Shown here: positions 50,911 through 59,845 of the stretch, piece by piece
Layout: each line of letters starts with the position of its first letter
Numbering within the stretch: position 1 is the first letter of the stretch
From: Zestosphaera sp.
Lineage (GTDB): Archaea > Thermoproteota > Thermoprotei_A > Sulfolobales > NBVN01
Direction of reading: 5' to 3'
Length of the DNA stretch: 64,000 bases
Assembly: GCA_038727705.1 (NCBI GenBank)
Contig: JAVYVJ010000001.1
Span: 607,924-671,923, forward strand
The notes under the pieces: model-generated
What the model saw: only the letters and a program-made list of their open reading frames with translations
What the model was told of the DNA's origin: nothing
Database searches by the model: none
Position numbers and translations under genes: made by a program

Positions 50911-52512
50911 ATGGACTTCGGGATAGTGCTCCTCAAGGTTGTCAGGGGTCTAATGGCTTTCCTAGTGTTCTCCCTACTCATAGTTAGTTCCCTCACTGCA
51001 TACGCCGGGGGAAGACATTCACCAGAGCTTCGAGGTAGGTCTGCTGAGATTCAGGAAGCCCCAGAAGTTCTAACGTCATGGTTGAATAGCATTGGCAGAG
51101 AGGACTTAAGTGTGTTGCTAGGGAAGGTCCTGGCTGAAGATAACCGGACGTTAGTTAGCTCAGTGCTTAGAACTGTCCAGGATCTTATGTTCAGCGGTTC
51201 CCCTGCGTCATTGTTCGTGGGGGCTAAGCACCTTATAGCTCTTAGACTGCTCAATGGATCTGAGGATCTCTCAATAGGTGTGAAGGATCTAAGTCAGCTA
51301 CTCTTCTACACAACCCTATATCTAAACAGCACGGGCTACACCACCCTCTCAGGAGTTCTGTTAAAGGTTCTCTCAGGGCTCGTGAGCTATGGCGACCACA
51401 GCGACCTCTCCTACTTTATGCTCTACCTGACCAGGGGTGAAACACTGCCTAACGTAAGTGAGGGGTTGAGAAGTAGCTTGAGACTTCAGATCCTTAATTT
51501 CCTTGACTACGTTGAGTTAGGCGAGTTCAAGAAGGCGGTAGAACTGGGTGTTAACACGTCACACACGGACTCCCTTGTCATAGGATCCTACATGTACGTC
51601 GTGGCCTCGATCTATCTCAAACACGTACCAACAGTCAACCCTGTTACCAGCTCTCAGAGCTCAGACAGTGGGGTTGTATTGCGCGTACTGGAGATTATCG
51701 AGCGTATGAACCTAACAACGACGGTCTCGGAGATTCTCAGGAGAATCCCTGCCGAAGAGTTGTGGGCCGTGCTTAACAAACTCAACATTCTCAATAATTT
51801 AGAGGGGGTCGACGAGGGTATGCTTGTGGAAGAAATCAACAAATACTTGGTTGAGCGGCACTTTGACGACACTCTCGAGACCGGGCTTCTCCCTAGACCC
51901 TGGAGCACCAGTACTACAGTAGTCAGTGTCGAGCCCCTGGTAGAGGGACGAGATTCGACATTCTCCTACAGACTTACTAACGAGTTGAAGACCCTCATGA
52001 ACTTAGTGGCGTCTAAGACCTCGCTGGAGGCACTACGGAAAAGCTCCATAATCTCGGGGGGCACACCCTCCAAGTCCTCAATGCTAATCGATAGTTCAGC
52101 GACTTTCTACGACACCGTATTCATAGTCGTTATCTCATTCACACTAACGTTGGGCGTGGTACCGCTCGCCATAAGGTTCGGCAGAACACGCCGCATACCA
52201 GTAACCTCAACGGCATCTATTGAATTCCCGCGGGACGAGAACATGATAAACAGTGTTGCTGTGATGTCTTTCTGGAGAGTTGTTAGCAAACTGACTAGCA
52301 GGCTGGAGATGCATGTAGGGAGGCATGAGACGCATAGGGAACTCAAGACTAGGATAGTTGAGAAAGCTGGTCGGGCTATGAACGAAGGATTTACGGAGCT
52401 TATGGACATGCTTACCCAATACTATGAGCTGGTCAGGTTCGGCAACATGTGTGAGGATGAGGTGGTGAAGTCTGAGGTTAGACGTATTGAGGAATCGATA
52501 CTTAAGGAATGA
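50911..52512 (+). CDS. Membrane-anchored protein with C-terminal DUF4129 domain
   Basis: A 533-residue protein. It has an N-terminal signal/anchor helix (LMAFLVFSLLIVSSLTAY), a long helical extracellular region (~40-390), a second membrane helix (TVFIVVISFTLTLGVVPLAI, near 408-427) and a C-terminal cytoplasmic domain that fits DUF4129 (THRELKTRI, ELMDMLTQYYELVRFG). It is the first gene of the plus-strand operon divergent from MoxR/DUF58; the domain pairing is the well-known MoxR-DUF58-DUF4129 set. Confidence 0.78.
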   Translation: MDFGIVLLKVVRGLMAFLVFSLLIVSSLTAYAGGRHSPELRGRSAEIQEAPEVLTSWLNSIGREDLSVLLGKVLAEDNRTLVSSVLRTVQDLMFSGSPASLFVGAKHLIALRLLNGSEDLSIGVKDLSQLLFYTTLYLNSTGYTTLSGVLLKVLSGLVSYGDHSDLSYFMLYLTRGETLPNVSEGLRSSLRLQILNFLDYVELGEFKKAVELGVNTSHTDSLVIGSYMYVVASIYLKHVPTVNPVTSSQSSDSGVVLRVLEIIERMNLTTTVSEILRRIPAEELWAVLNKLNILNNLEGVDEGMLVEEINKYLVERHFDDTLETGLLPRPWSTSTTVVSVEPLVEGRDSTFSYRLTNELKTLMNLVASKTSLEALRKSSIISGGTPSKSSMLIDSSATFYDTVFIVVISFTLTLGVVPLAIRFGRTRRIPVTSTASIEFPRDENMINSVAVMSFWRVVSKLTSRLEMHVGRHETHRELKTRIVEKAGRAMNEGFTELMDMLTQYYELVRFGNMCEDEVVKSEVRRIEESILKE

Positions 52513-53278
52513 GACAGTACTCAATGTGTTCCTCTTGGCGTCATTTACTATATCGTTAATGGTTTCTGCAAAACTGGGTGACTACACAACGGTCTCGCTT
52601 GTGGGGTTAGTTATGTACGCGTATTTAGTTATGTCTGGGCACTTCGTCAGCGCCTCGTTAGTGATGCTAACGTCAATCCCTTTCCAGATATTAATGGTGG
52701 GGCGGTACTCACTCTATATATTCATTTACTACTTGCTCCTGCCGACCTCCATAGCCGTGCTCAGAATGGGTAGGTCAGCGCTTCTCCTCCTCCCCGTGCT
52801 CATGTCCTCTTCGGTATGCGCATTGACTTCCTACCCAACAGTCGAGACGCCGTTCCTCCACTACGTTTTCCTCTCCGCTACTGCCCTCCTGGTAGGATAC
52901 TCTCTTAGGGTCTTTGAGGAGTTAATTGCGTATGGACGCACAACGCTCGAGCTAATGAGCGTTGACGTACTCTCGTTCTTCAGGATCAATAAGTTGCTGA
53001 AACTCATTGTAGGACTCTACCTCTTTATTGTGACATTCACTCTAACCTTCGTAACTCTGCTGGCGTACGGGCCGAGTGTTGTGCAGTCGGCCTTCATCTC
53101 ATTCATAGCCGGGTCAGCCGTATTCTTAGTCTGGACTATGTTACGAGACTCTCGTATTAGGTTGGCACTCCTCTTGATTGCTACATCAGTTTTTCTTATC
53201 CTTGGCGGCTCCCGCTTGGTGGGGCTGCTTGAGGGGGTCATTAAGTTGGTTGAGGAGGTGATGGGCGTACTTGGTTAG
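52487..53278 (+). CDS. Polytopic membrane protein, unknown
   Basis: A 263-residue protein with about seven membrane helices and no recognised motif. It overlaps the DUF4129 gene by 26 bp (TTG start) and the following small gene by 8 bp. Its position between DUF4129 and DUF4350 genes suggests it is a membrane component of the same complex. Confidence 0.68.
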   Translation: MRNRYLRNETVLNVFLLASFTISLMVSAKLGDYTTVSLVGLVMYAYLVMSGHFVSASLVMLTSIPFQILMVGRYSLYIFIYYLLLPTSIAVLRMGRSALLLLPVLMSSSVCALTSYPTVETPFLHYVFLSATALLVGYSLRVFEELIAYGRTTLELMSVDVLSFFRINKLLKLIVGLYLFIVTFTLTFVTLLAYGPSVVQSAFISFIAGSAVFLVWTMLRDSRIRLALLLIATSVFLILGGSRLVGLLEGVIKLVEEVMGVLG

Positions 53279-53453
53279 AGTTAAAGTCGAGTCAGCACTC
53301 CTCTACCTGAGTCTAGTGATGTTGGTTGTAGCCATCACGTTGGCGCTCATTCAGAGATACGTCGCTTCCGTCATGTCTCTGATCGCTGGACTGACTTTGC
53401 TCAATCATCTGAGGGGAGGGTCTTGTGGTGATAGGAGTGAGGGAGCTGGGTAA
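53271..53453 (+). CDS. Small membrane protein, 60 residues
   Basis: A two-helix hydrophobic peptide (LLYLSLVMLVVAITLAL and YVASVMSLIAGLTLL) overlapping both neighbours. Its packing into the operon supports it being real. Confidence 0.5.
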   Translation: MVRVKVESALLYLSLVMLVVAITLALIQRYVASVMSLIAGLTLLNHLRGGSCGDRSEGAG

Positions 53454-54516
53454 AGCACTCTTAGCACTCCTTCTGATGGCGTTCATTGCAGAGCCAATAC
53501 CTGTTGGAGTGGTAGTCAGCGGCGCATCCCCGATCAACACGGGATATGACGGTACCTCCTCGCTGGTTGATGTACTTAAGGATCTAGGCTATGACGTTAG
53601 ATTGGTTAGATCATGGGGACTCACGTGGCTGACTTCGAGAACGGATACCTGCCGGGTTCTAATCGTTGTATCCCCTGAAAGACCCTTCACATCCGAAGAA
53701 GCCACTATCATATCAGGCCTTGTCCGCGAGGGTGCCCACCTCATCATAGCGGATGAGTACATCCACAGTAACGTGTTGCTTGAATCTCTGAGACTTGAGT
53801 CCAGGATATCTGGGGAGTACGTCAACTTCAACGGTTCTTACATCTTTCCGGCTAAGGTCAACTTAAGCAGGTTCGACGCAGTCATATACTTTGCATATGC
53901 CTCCAGCGTGCGACGCAGCAGAGGTGATGTGATAGTAATGTCGAGAGGTAATGTGGTGTTGGGGGTGAGGATCGATGTTGGCAAGAGTGTGGTCTACGTG
54001 CTGAGTGATGGGTCAATCTTCACGAACGCTGCCCTTACCGACACCTCCCCTAATAACCCCTATGTCCAGCTGGTAAGCGCGCTTCTTACCGATCTCTGTC
54101 CCTCAGGAACAGTCTACATAGAATCCTCAAAGTATGGCCTCAGACCCCTCACAATCTCCGAAGTGTTGAGCACTGGTAACCTGAGCTACATCGCCGCGGC
54201 GCTCACGAATCCCTTCAGATACGCATTAATAGCGACTCAGAGTGTAGATCCAACAATCACGGCCATCTTCGTGCTGATTGCTTTAACGATAGTATCAGCC
54301 ACCTTCCTCGATCAGGTCCTTCCTCTGAAGGGAATTGCTTGGATCCCTTCTGAGTTGTATGAGGATCTCAGAAGGAGGCATGTTACAACGACGTTGAAGG
54401 GATTGATATGCGTTGAAGGTGCTACTAAGGGGGTGCAGAGAGTCTGTAAAGGTGACAGGGTTAGATTGGGTCTTGATGATGTAGACTGGATCATCGCGAG
54501 AGCTTCGTCGGGATAA
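53425..54516 (+). CDS. DUF4350-like membrane protein
   Basis: A 363-residue protein. A signal-like helix is followed by a ~200-residue domain resembling DUF4350 (TSSLVDVLKDLGYDVRLV, LIVVSPERPFTSEEATIISGLVREGAHLIIADEY), a GATase-like fold. A membrane helix at ~265-290 and a small C-terminal domain follow. This family is found with MoxR/DUF58/DUF4129 genes. It overlaps the small membrane gene by 29 bp. Confidence 0.72.
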   Translation: MVIGVRELGKALLALLLMAFIAEPIPVGVVVSGASPINTGYDGTSSLVDVLKDLGYDVRLVRSWGLTWLTSRTDTCRVLIVVSPERPFTSEEATIISGLVREGAHLIIADEYIHSNVLLESLRLESRISGEYVNFNGSYIFPAKVNLSRFDAVIYFAYASSVRRSRGDVIVMSRGNVVLGVRIDVGKSVVYVLSDGSIFTNAALTDTSPNNPYVQLVSALLTDLCPSGTVYIESSKYGLRPLTISEVLSTGNLSYIAAALTNPFRYALIATQSVDPTITAIFVLIALTIVSATFLDQVLPLKGIAWIPSELYEDLRRRHVTTTLKGLICVEGATKGVQRVCKGDRVRLGLDDVDWIIARASSG

Positions 54517-54554
54517 CTCTTTAATATTCCGAGTAACGCTACATTAATTAGGCC

Positions 54555-55799
54555 TTGGGAGTGGTTAGAGGAGAACTATGTAGCATCTGTAGGGGCTCCA
54601 GATATCTCTGCGGGTTGACGTATTGCCCGCTTCTAGTCAGATTCTACAGCAAGATTAACGTAAGGCAAGTCGAGTTGAGCGAGATCCTTCAGGGCACTTC
54701 ACCGCCTTCAGTGTTTGTTGGCAGGATTGGCTACCCGAGGGTCAGTGTGGGACCCTCAATACCTCCTCAGGTCGGTGACACTTCCGAGTATGAATTACCT
54801 GAGGCTTGGATAGGTAGGCCTCTCGAGGATATACTGATTAAGAGGCTCTCAATGGTGGTTGGAGTCACTCAAGTCAGGGTTAGGGACGTTGGTACGGGTT
54901 TTGTCCCTAAGTTGCAGGAGTTAGCTCTATCAGAAAGGCCCGTAGACGCCGAGATGCTCCTTGACAAAAAGTATCTGAGGAGACCTCTCTTTGGTGAGGA
55001 GTTGCCGCCCGTAGGTCCTAGGGTCATGCTGAAGAACGTTAGGGTGGTGAGCAACCCGTATTTCGGCAGGTCTGTTGAGAAGGTGTATGGGGACACAGAT
55101 CTTAAGGCTGTTGACGCGGTTCTTCTGCTATACAGGGACGGGCTTCCAATCTCAAGAATACAGAGGATCTTCTCGATTGGTGCTTTAGGCAGACATGAGA
55201 ATAGGAGGTTGGTCCCTACTAGGTGGTCAATAACCGCCGTGGACGATATGGTCTCAAAGTTCCTTGTGAGGAGGGTGAGGAACTTACCTGAGTTGGGTGA
55301 GGTGTTGGTTCACGTAAGACAGTACATGCAGAACCTATTCATAGCCGTGTTGTTGCCGGGCGTATGGAGTTATGAATGGATTGAAGCGTGGTTCCCTGGA
55401 AGTACTTGGAACCCCTCTGGAAGTACCGTCTCGGTGGGAGGTGACCACGAAGGTCCTATGGGTAAGACGGAGTACGCCCTGACGGGGGGTTGCTACTACG
55501 CCGCCAGGTTGGCTGCGGCGGAACACCTCCTACACAGACTTGGAAGGCAAGCTACTGTGGTCCTTTACAGAGAGATTTACGAAGGCTTCAACATACCTAT
55601 CGGTGTGTGGTTCGTCAGGGAAAACGTAAGGAGACTCTTTGAAAGTGTGCCAAAGAAATTCAGCAGTCTTGAGGAGGCGCTGAAGAGCTTAAGCGGTTTA
55701 ACTAGAGTGCGTGTCGAGGAGATAGTTAGGAACTCGCACATACTAAGAACCTATGGTAAGGTGAGAACCCTTGACACTTACTGGGGGAAGCAGTGTTGA
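54555..55799 (+). CDS. nreA: Nre-family DNA repair protein
   Basis: A 414-residue NreA-like protein (COG1602). It has an N-terminal zinc-finger-like cluster (CSICRGSRYLCGLTYCP), FVGRIGYPRVSVGP, the FSIGALGRHENRRLVPTRWSITAVDD signature and GGCYYAARLAAAEHL. The C-terminus VRTLDTYW resembles a PCNA-interaction (PIP) box with V replacing the usual Q. NreA acts in the DNA-damage response with PCNA. It starts with TTG and a TATA-like CTTTAATATT lies ~30 bp before. Its end overlaps the radical SAM gene by 29 bp. Confidence 0.9.
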   Translation: MGVVRGELCSICRGSRYLCGLTYCPLLVRFYSKINVRQVELSEILQGTSPPSVFVGRIGYPRVSVGPSIPPQVGDTSEYELPEAWIGRPLEDILIKRLSMVVGVTQVRVRDVGTGFVPKLQELALSERPVDAEMLLDKKYLRRPLFGEELPPVGPRVMLKNVRVVSNPYFGRSVEKVYGDTDLKAVDAVLLLYRDGLPISRIQRIFSIGALGRHENRRLVPTRWSITAVDDMVSKFLVRRVRNLPELGEVLVHVRQYMQNLFIAVLLPGVWSYEWIEAWFPGSTWNPSGSTVSVGGDHEGPMGKTEYALTGGCYYAARLAAAEHLLHRLGRQATVVLYREIYEGFNIPIGVWFVRENVRRLFESVPKKFSSLEEALKSLSGLTRVRVEEIVRNSHILRTYGKVRTLDTYWGKQC

Positions 55800-56622
55800 G
55801 GGCAACGTCAAGTACGTCAACATCCGCGCGTCTTCAGCACTCAGTAGATCCGGACTACCCGGTCTTGACTACGCCCTCAACCCCTATGTGGGTTGCTATC
55901 ATAAATGTGCTTACTGCTACGCCAGAAGCTACTGTAGGTATGAGGAGCCAAGGAAGCGTTGGGGCGACGTTATCTACGTTAAGGAGAATTTAGTGGAACT
56001 CCTGAGGAGTGAGGTTAGGAGGGTTCGGCCCGGCATCGTTGGACTCTCGACTATCACAGACCCCTATCAACCGATTGAGGCTGTTACAAGGCTCTCGAGA
56101 AGGTGTATGGAGATTCTCCTGAAGGCAGGCTTCAGAGTCTCCATACAGACTAAGTCATCGTTAGCGCTGAGAGATCTGGATCTACTTGCAGGCGCATCAA
56201 AACTTGTTGATGTTGGCTTCACGATAACCTCACTTGATGACACTCTGGTAAGAAAAGTCGAGACTAGAGCGCCGCCACCCAGCGCTAGGGTTAAGGCACT
56301 GAGAGAGATCTCGGAAGTTGGTGTTAGAACTTGGGTCTTCCTAGGTCCCATAATACCAGGGTTGAATGATGACTTAAGTCAGTTAGAAGGCGTCATCAGT
56401 ATAGCTGGGGAAACTAACTCCGTACTATACTACGATTGGCTTAGATTCAAGGGCGAGTTGAGAGAGTTCTTCAACTCCTTAGGACTTGAACCTGCTCAGT
56501 ACCTCAGGAGTAGTGCGCAGTTAGGGTGGCGCAAAACTGTGGAGGACAAAATCCTGAGGATGTGTAGGGAAAGGAATGTCTTGTGTGAGCCTGCCTTCAC
56601 TGAATATTCACTCCAGCAGTGA
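55771..56622 (+). CDS. SPL-like radical SAM protein
   Basis: A 283-residue radical SAM protein of the spore-photoproduct-lyase-like group (COG1533), with the cluster motif CYHKCAYCYA near residue 42, STITDPYQPIEA and VFLGPIIPGLNDD. It starts with TTG and overlaps nreA by 29 bp, so the two are probably co-translated. The COG contains enzymes of unknown substrate and only some act on DNA damage. Confidence 0.8.
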   Translation: MTLTGGSSVEGNVKYVNIRASSALSRSGLPGLDYALNPYVGCYHKCAYCYARSYCRYEEPRKRWGDVIYVKENLVELLRSEVRRVRPGIVGLSTITDPYQPIEAVTRLSRRCMEILLKAGFRVSIQTKSSLALRDLDLLAGASKLVDVGFTITSLDDTLVRKVETRAPPPSARVKALREISEVGVRTWVFLGPIIPGLNDDLSQLEGVISIAGETNSVLYYDWLRFKGELREFFNSLGLEPAQYLRSSAQLGWRKTVEDKILRMCRERNVLCEPAFTEYSLQQ

Positions 56623-56662
56623 GAGCGCTTAGAGCTGGGATCCTCGTCGCCATCATGAGATC

Positions 56663-56899
56663 CTACAGATCGGCTGGACCCTCCAGAAGCTCCTTAGTCA
56701 AACGCAGGACATTGTCATATGTCGGATTCCTCCTGACCTTGCCTGCTACACCGCGTAGCTTGGGCCGGTCTCTAAGCACTAGCTTCAGCACCTTATTCAA
56801 CAGTCTACGACCATCGGAGTTGAGCACGTTATTCTTGTCGAAGAAGGCATCTCTATCCTCCAGCAGTTTGAGAAGGAGATTCCTCGCTTCTGAATTCAT
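56663..56899 (-). CDS. Small helical protein, 78 residues, unknown
   Basis: A charged, leucine-rich helical protein (LLLKLLEDRDAFFDKNN, LLNKVLKLVLRDR). It follows the RAM-domain gene by 6 bp on the same strand, so a two-gene operon is likely. No family is recognised. Confidence 0.55.
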   Translation of the reverse strand: MNSEARNLLLKLLEDRDAFFDKNNVLNSDGRRLLNKVLKLVLRDRPKLRGVAGKVRRNPTYDNVLRLTKELLEGPADL

Positions 56900-56905
56900 G
56901 GAGGA

Positions 56906-57157
56906 CTAGCTCCTGGAGGCTATGAGTGTTGAGGTCTTGTGAACTCCGTTAACTCTTCTCAACATGGTTACGAACTTATCTATGTCCTTCAGGTCTCTAC
57001 CTTCAACGGTCACCACTAGATCGTACTCTCCAAAGACCACATCAACGCTTACCTTTACATCTTTGCTCATTTTTACTAGCTCATCAGCTATGTCGTATTC
57101 AAGTCCTAGGCTCGTGACTACGAGGATGTACGCTTTAACACCGCTCATCTTCAACAC
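56906..57157 (-). CDS. Stand-alone Lrp/AsnC ligand-binding (RAM) domain protein
   Basis: An 83-residue protein consisting of only the effector-binding RAM domain of Lrp/AsnC regulators (AYILVVTSLGLEYDIADEL, VDVVFGEYDLVVTVEG, LRRVNGVHKTSTLI), without an HTH. Such stand-alone domains bind amino acids and may pair with full-length Lrp proteins. Confidence 0.85.
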   Translation of the reverse strand: MLKMSGVKAYILVVTSLGLEYDIADELVKMSKDVKVSVDVVFGEYDLVVTVEGRDLKDIDKFVTMLRRVNGVHKTSTLIASRS

Positions 57158-57434
57158 CTAAGAAAAGAAGGCTAACTCCCTAATAACGTTTAGCACTGGC
57201 CGAGCCGCTGGATGCGTTTTTAGTTACTGTTACTCTAAGCTAACTTATTACTATCCATAGAGCAGGACCTACAGGCCCGTATGAGATTAAAAACAGCCTA
57301 CCTTGTGAAGGAACATGAGGAATATGCGTAGATCACTTTGCTTAGGGAGATATCCCCGCAGTTACTCTAAAACGGTGGAGGAGGATCTTACTGGCAAAGC
57401 TTATTAGATATGACGGGCAAATGTTGCTAGGTGT

Positions 57435-58415
57435 GTGTTAGTGGCTAGGGTAGTATTCACGTTTAAACCGTATTCAACGGTCTTCGAGATTCTGGAGAGG
57501 GAGGGTGTGGACTACGTGTATTTCGAGGGTCGCATGCCACCTAAGGAGTGGTTTGAGGAAAACCTAAAGGATGCTGAGGTAATTATAGCGCCCGCATGGC
57601 AACCACTTAACGCAGAGTTAATGAATCTCGCTCCGAATCTTAGGCTTATCCTAATTCACGGATCAGGAGTTGATAAAGTGGATGTGCACGAGGCAAGCAG
57701 AAGGGGTGTGTGCGTAGCTAACGCGCCTGATATGATAGCGCAGGCAGTCGCTGAACACGCTCTAGCATTAACGCTGGCGGTGATGAAAAATGTGGTCAGA
57801 GGCGATGCATGCATCAGGTCGAGCTGCTGGGATCCTGAGACCCAAAGATACTTGACCACGAGACTCTTGAGGGGTAAGAGAGTAGGGGTGATTGGATTAG
57901 GGAGGGTAGGCTCTGAGGTAGCTAAACTTTTCAACGCGCTTGGTGCGGAGGTTATCTACTGGAGCAGGTCGAGAAAGATTGAAGTGGAACACGCCCTCGA
58001 CCTAAAGTACATTGAGTTTGAGGAACTCCTAAAAACGTCGGACGTTGTGGTGATAGCCATAGCGCTGACTCCGGAGACCAAGGGACTCTTAAGCCATAGA
58101 GAACTCTCGATGCTCAAGCCTGGCGCTGTGCTCATCAACGTTTCAAGAGGTCCTATAGTGGATGAGGAGGCGCTCGTAAAAGCCCTCAGTGAGGGTAGGA
58201 TCTACGCTGGACTAGACGTCTACGCTGTAGAGCCTCTTCCAAAAGATTCAGAGTTGGTAAAGCTGGAGAACACGGTCTTAACACCGCATATAGCGGGCTT
58301 CGCCCACGAAGCGCTCAGAGGGACCAGCGAATTCGTTACTAGAGAGGCAGTGCGCTTCATCAAGGAGGGTGGATTGCCGTACACGACCCTCAACAGGGAG
58401 GGCTGCATTAAATAG
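57435..58415 (+). CDS. D-isomer-specific 2-hydroxyacid dehydrogenase
   Basis: A 326-residue NAD-dependent dehydrogenase. It has the Rossmann fingerprint GVIGLGRVGSEVAKLF, VSRGPIVDEEAL, DVYAVEPLP and the catalytic histidine in TPHIAGF. Substrates in this family include phosphoglycerate, glyoxylate and hydroxypyruvate; no ACT domain is present. GTG start, or the GTG two codons later (57441), which is better spaced from GGTGTG. Confidence 0.88.
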   Translation: MLVARVVFTFKPYSTVFEILEREGVDYVYFEGRMPPKEWFEENLKDAEVIIAPAWQPLNAELMNLAPNLRLILIHGSGVDKVDVHEASRRGVCVANAPDMIAQAVAEHALALTLAVMKNVVRGDACIRSSCWDPETQRYLTTRLLRGKRVGVIGLGRVGSEVAKLFNALGAEVIYWSRSRKIEVEHALDLKYIEFEELLKTSDVVVIAIALTPETKGLLSHRELSMLKPGAVLINVSRGPIVDEEALVKALSEGRIYAGLDVYAVEPLPKDSELVKLENTVLTPHIAGFAHEALRGTSEFVTREAVRFIKEGGLPYTTLNREGCIK

Positions 58416-58467
58416 CTAATTTAAGCGGAGGTACAGGCATTGTGTTGAGCACGCAGTCACTGAACGC

Positions 58468-58500
58468 TTAACTCACTTAGAGTGAGTTAAATATTTATAT
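58468..58500 (+). promoter_or_regulatory. 10-bp-arm perfect palindrome abutting the TATA box of the 58.5-kb operon
   Basis: TTAACTCACT (58468-58477) and AGTGAGTTAA (58481-58490) flank TAG, forming a 23-bp perfect inverted repeat. The TATA element AATATTTATATG (58489-58500) directly follows, so the palindrome covers the BRE position. Transcription start is expected near 58523, before ATG 58536. Confidence 0.72.
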
Positions 58501-58535
58501 GCATTCGTAGCAAGTCTACTTAACGATGGGGTGCC

Positions 58536-59009
58536 ATGAGTAGAGGTCTCATAGCGATGTTAATCGCGGTTATTGCTACCGCTATCTCCTGGCCGCTGAT
58601 TGTTTACTGCCTGTACTCAGTCCCTCCTGAAACTGCTGAGGCAATCATGAGTGTTAACAGTGTGCCAGTTCCCGGCAGACCGCCTGGCTTCGTGAGTGGA
58701 GTTGGGGGCTTCGTGACACTTAGGGAGGTTGGTTTCAGGGCGAGGGGCCCACTTAGACTCATGAATCATTATATGGGATTGATACAACAGGATAGGGATG
58801 ACGGTGTTATGCTAGCTTTATTCATGCCAAGGTACGTGTCCACTGACACGTGGACCGAGGTTAGTGGTGAGGACTTGGCTAAGCTTGCCAGCAACGGTAG
58901 TGCCGTTGTTTTGAAAGGAGATGTTTTTGCCTCACCTAGAGGATTTGTGCTTGTCGTGGTGGAGGTAACTGTTGGGGATAGGATCTTCACAGTGGCCCCC
59001 AAACGTTAG
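58536..59009 (+). CDS. Membrane-anchored protein, unknown
   Basis: A 157-residue protein with an N-terminal signal/anchor helix (GLIAMLIAVIATAISWPLIVY) and a ~120-residue exposed domain with beta-rich character (GGFVTLREVGFRARGP, GFVLVVVEVTVGDRIFTV). No family is recognised. It is the first gene of the palindrome-controlled operon. ATG is chosen with GGGGTG upstream. Confidence 0.68.
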   Translation: MSRGLIAMLIAVIATAISWPLIVYCLYSVPPETAEAIMSVNSVPVPGRPPGFVSGVGGFVTLREVGFRARGPLRLMNHYMGLIQQDRDDGVMLALFMPRYVSTDTWTEVSGEDLAKLASNGSAVVLKGDVFASPRGFVLVVVEVTVGDRIFTVAPKR

Positions 59010-59034
59010 GTGAGTTCCGAGGAGCTGACGGTTT

Positions 59035-59592
59035 ATGGATCTCTACTCAACAGTCCTTGCACTTCTTGAAGTGGTCGGCGCCGTGGCCTTCGCATACTTG
59101 AGTACGTTGTTTCTCAGGATCTACGTCAGGCTCAAGTCCGACGAGCTCCTTGCATACACGACATCCTTCATACTGCTCACCCTCAGTCAGGTATGCAGTC
59201 TGCTTTCAACCATCGTTTCAGAAGGCCGACTTGCGGCTACGTTGTACGTCGCAACATCTTCACTGGCTATGGCGGGGTTTATGGTGATGCTTTTCCCACG
59301 CAGGTCCAGCAGGTTTTACATGTTAGTGCCATTGCTAGTAACGACGCCAGACATGCTCGCTGGATTGGTGTCTACGATCCTTGTGATAAGGAGTGTGCGT
59401 GGTAGGACCAGGTCTTTCCTAACGATTCTATCACTCTCCTACTATGTTAGGGGATTAAGCATAGTTCTGAGTTCTGCTCAGGGCTCCCTTCTGGGACTAC
59501 TGGTCTCAGAGACCTTAAGGGCTTTCGCTGCAATCCTCATGTCGCTACACCATATGATGCAGGTACTGACCCATGAGCAGGAAGAGAAGTAA
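59035..59592 (+). CDS. Polytopic membrane protein, unknown
   Basis: A 185-residue protein with about six membrane helices. It is 25 bp after the previous gene and overlaps the winged-helix regulator by 20 bp, which fits a membrane sensor plus regulator pair. No family is recognised. Confidence 0.68.
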   Translation: MDLYSTVLALLEVVGAVAFAYLSTLFLRIYVRLKSDELLAYTTSFILLTLSQVCSLLSTIVSEGRLAATLYVATSSLAMAGFMVMLFPRRSSRFYMLVPLLVTTPDMLAGLVSTILVIRSVRGRTRSFLTILSLSYYVRGLSIVLSSAQGSLLGLLVSETLRAFAAILMSLHHMMQVLTHEQEEK

Positions 59593-59845
59593 GCTGGAGG
59601 TAGTGTTCGACGTGCTCGATGCCCTGAGCAAAGAAGCAGTTAACCCTACGAGGTTAGCAACGCTTGCAAATATGCCGTACGACAGGTTGAGGAAGTTGCT
59701 TAACGAACTAATAGAGAGAGGTTTAGTCATGCTTGAGGATCATGGAAGGTCGCAGACTGTAGTCCTAACTCTCCAGGGCTATCAGCTTCACGAGGAGCTG
59801 AAGAGGATTAAGAAGATACTGGAGGACTACGGGATGCTGGATTAA
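59573..59845 (+). CDS. Winged-helix transcription regulator
   Basis: A 90-residue single-domain winged HTH (KLEVVFDVLDALSKEA, PTRLATLANMPYDRLRKLLNELIERGLV, wing EDHGRSQTVVLTLQGY). It resembles the archaeal COG3432 group. It ends 38 bp inside the convergent TRAP permease gene. The palindrome at the operon promoter is its most obvious candidate site (inference). Confidence 0.82.
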   Translation: MSRKRSKLEVVFDVLDALSKEAVNPTRLATLANMPYDRLRKLLNELIERGLVMLEDHGRSQTVVLTLQGYQLHEELKRIKKILEDYGMLD

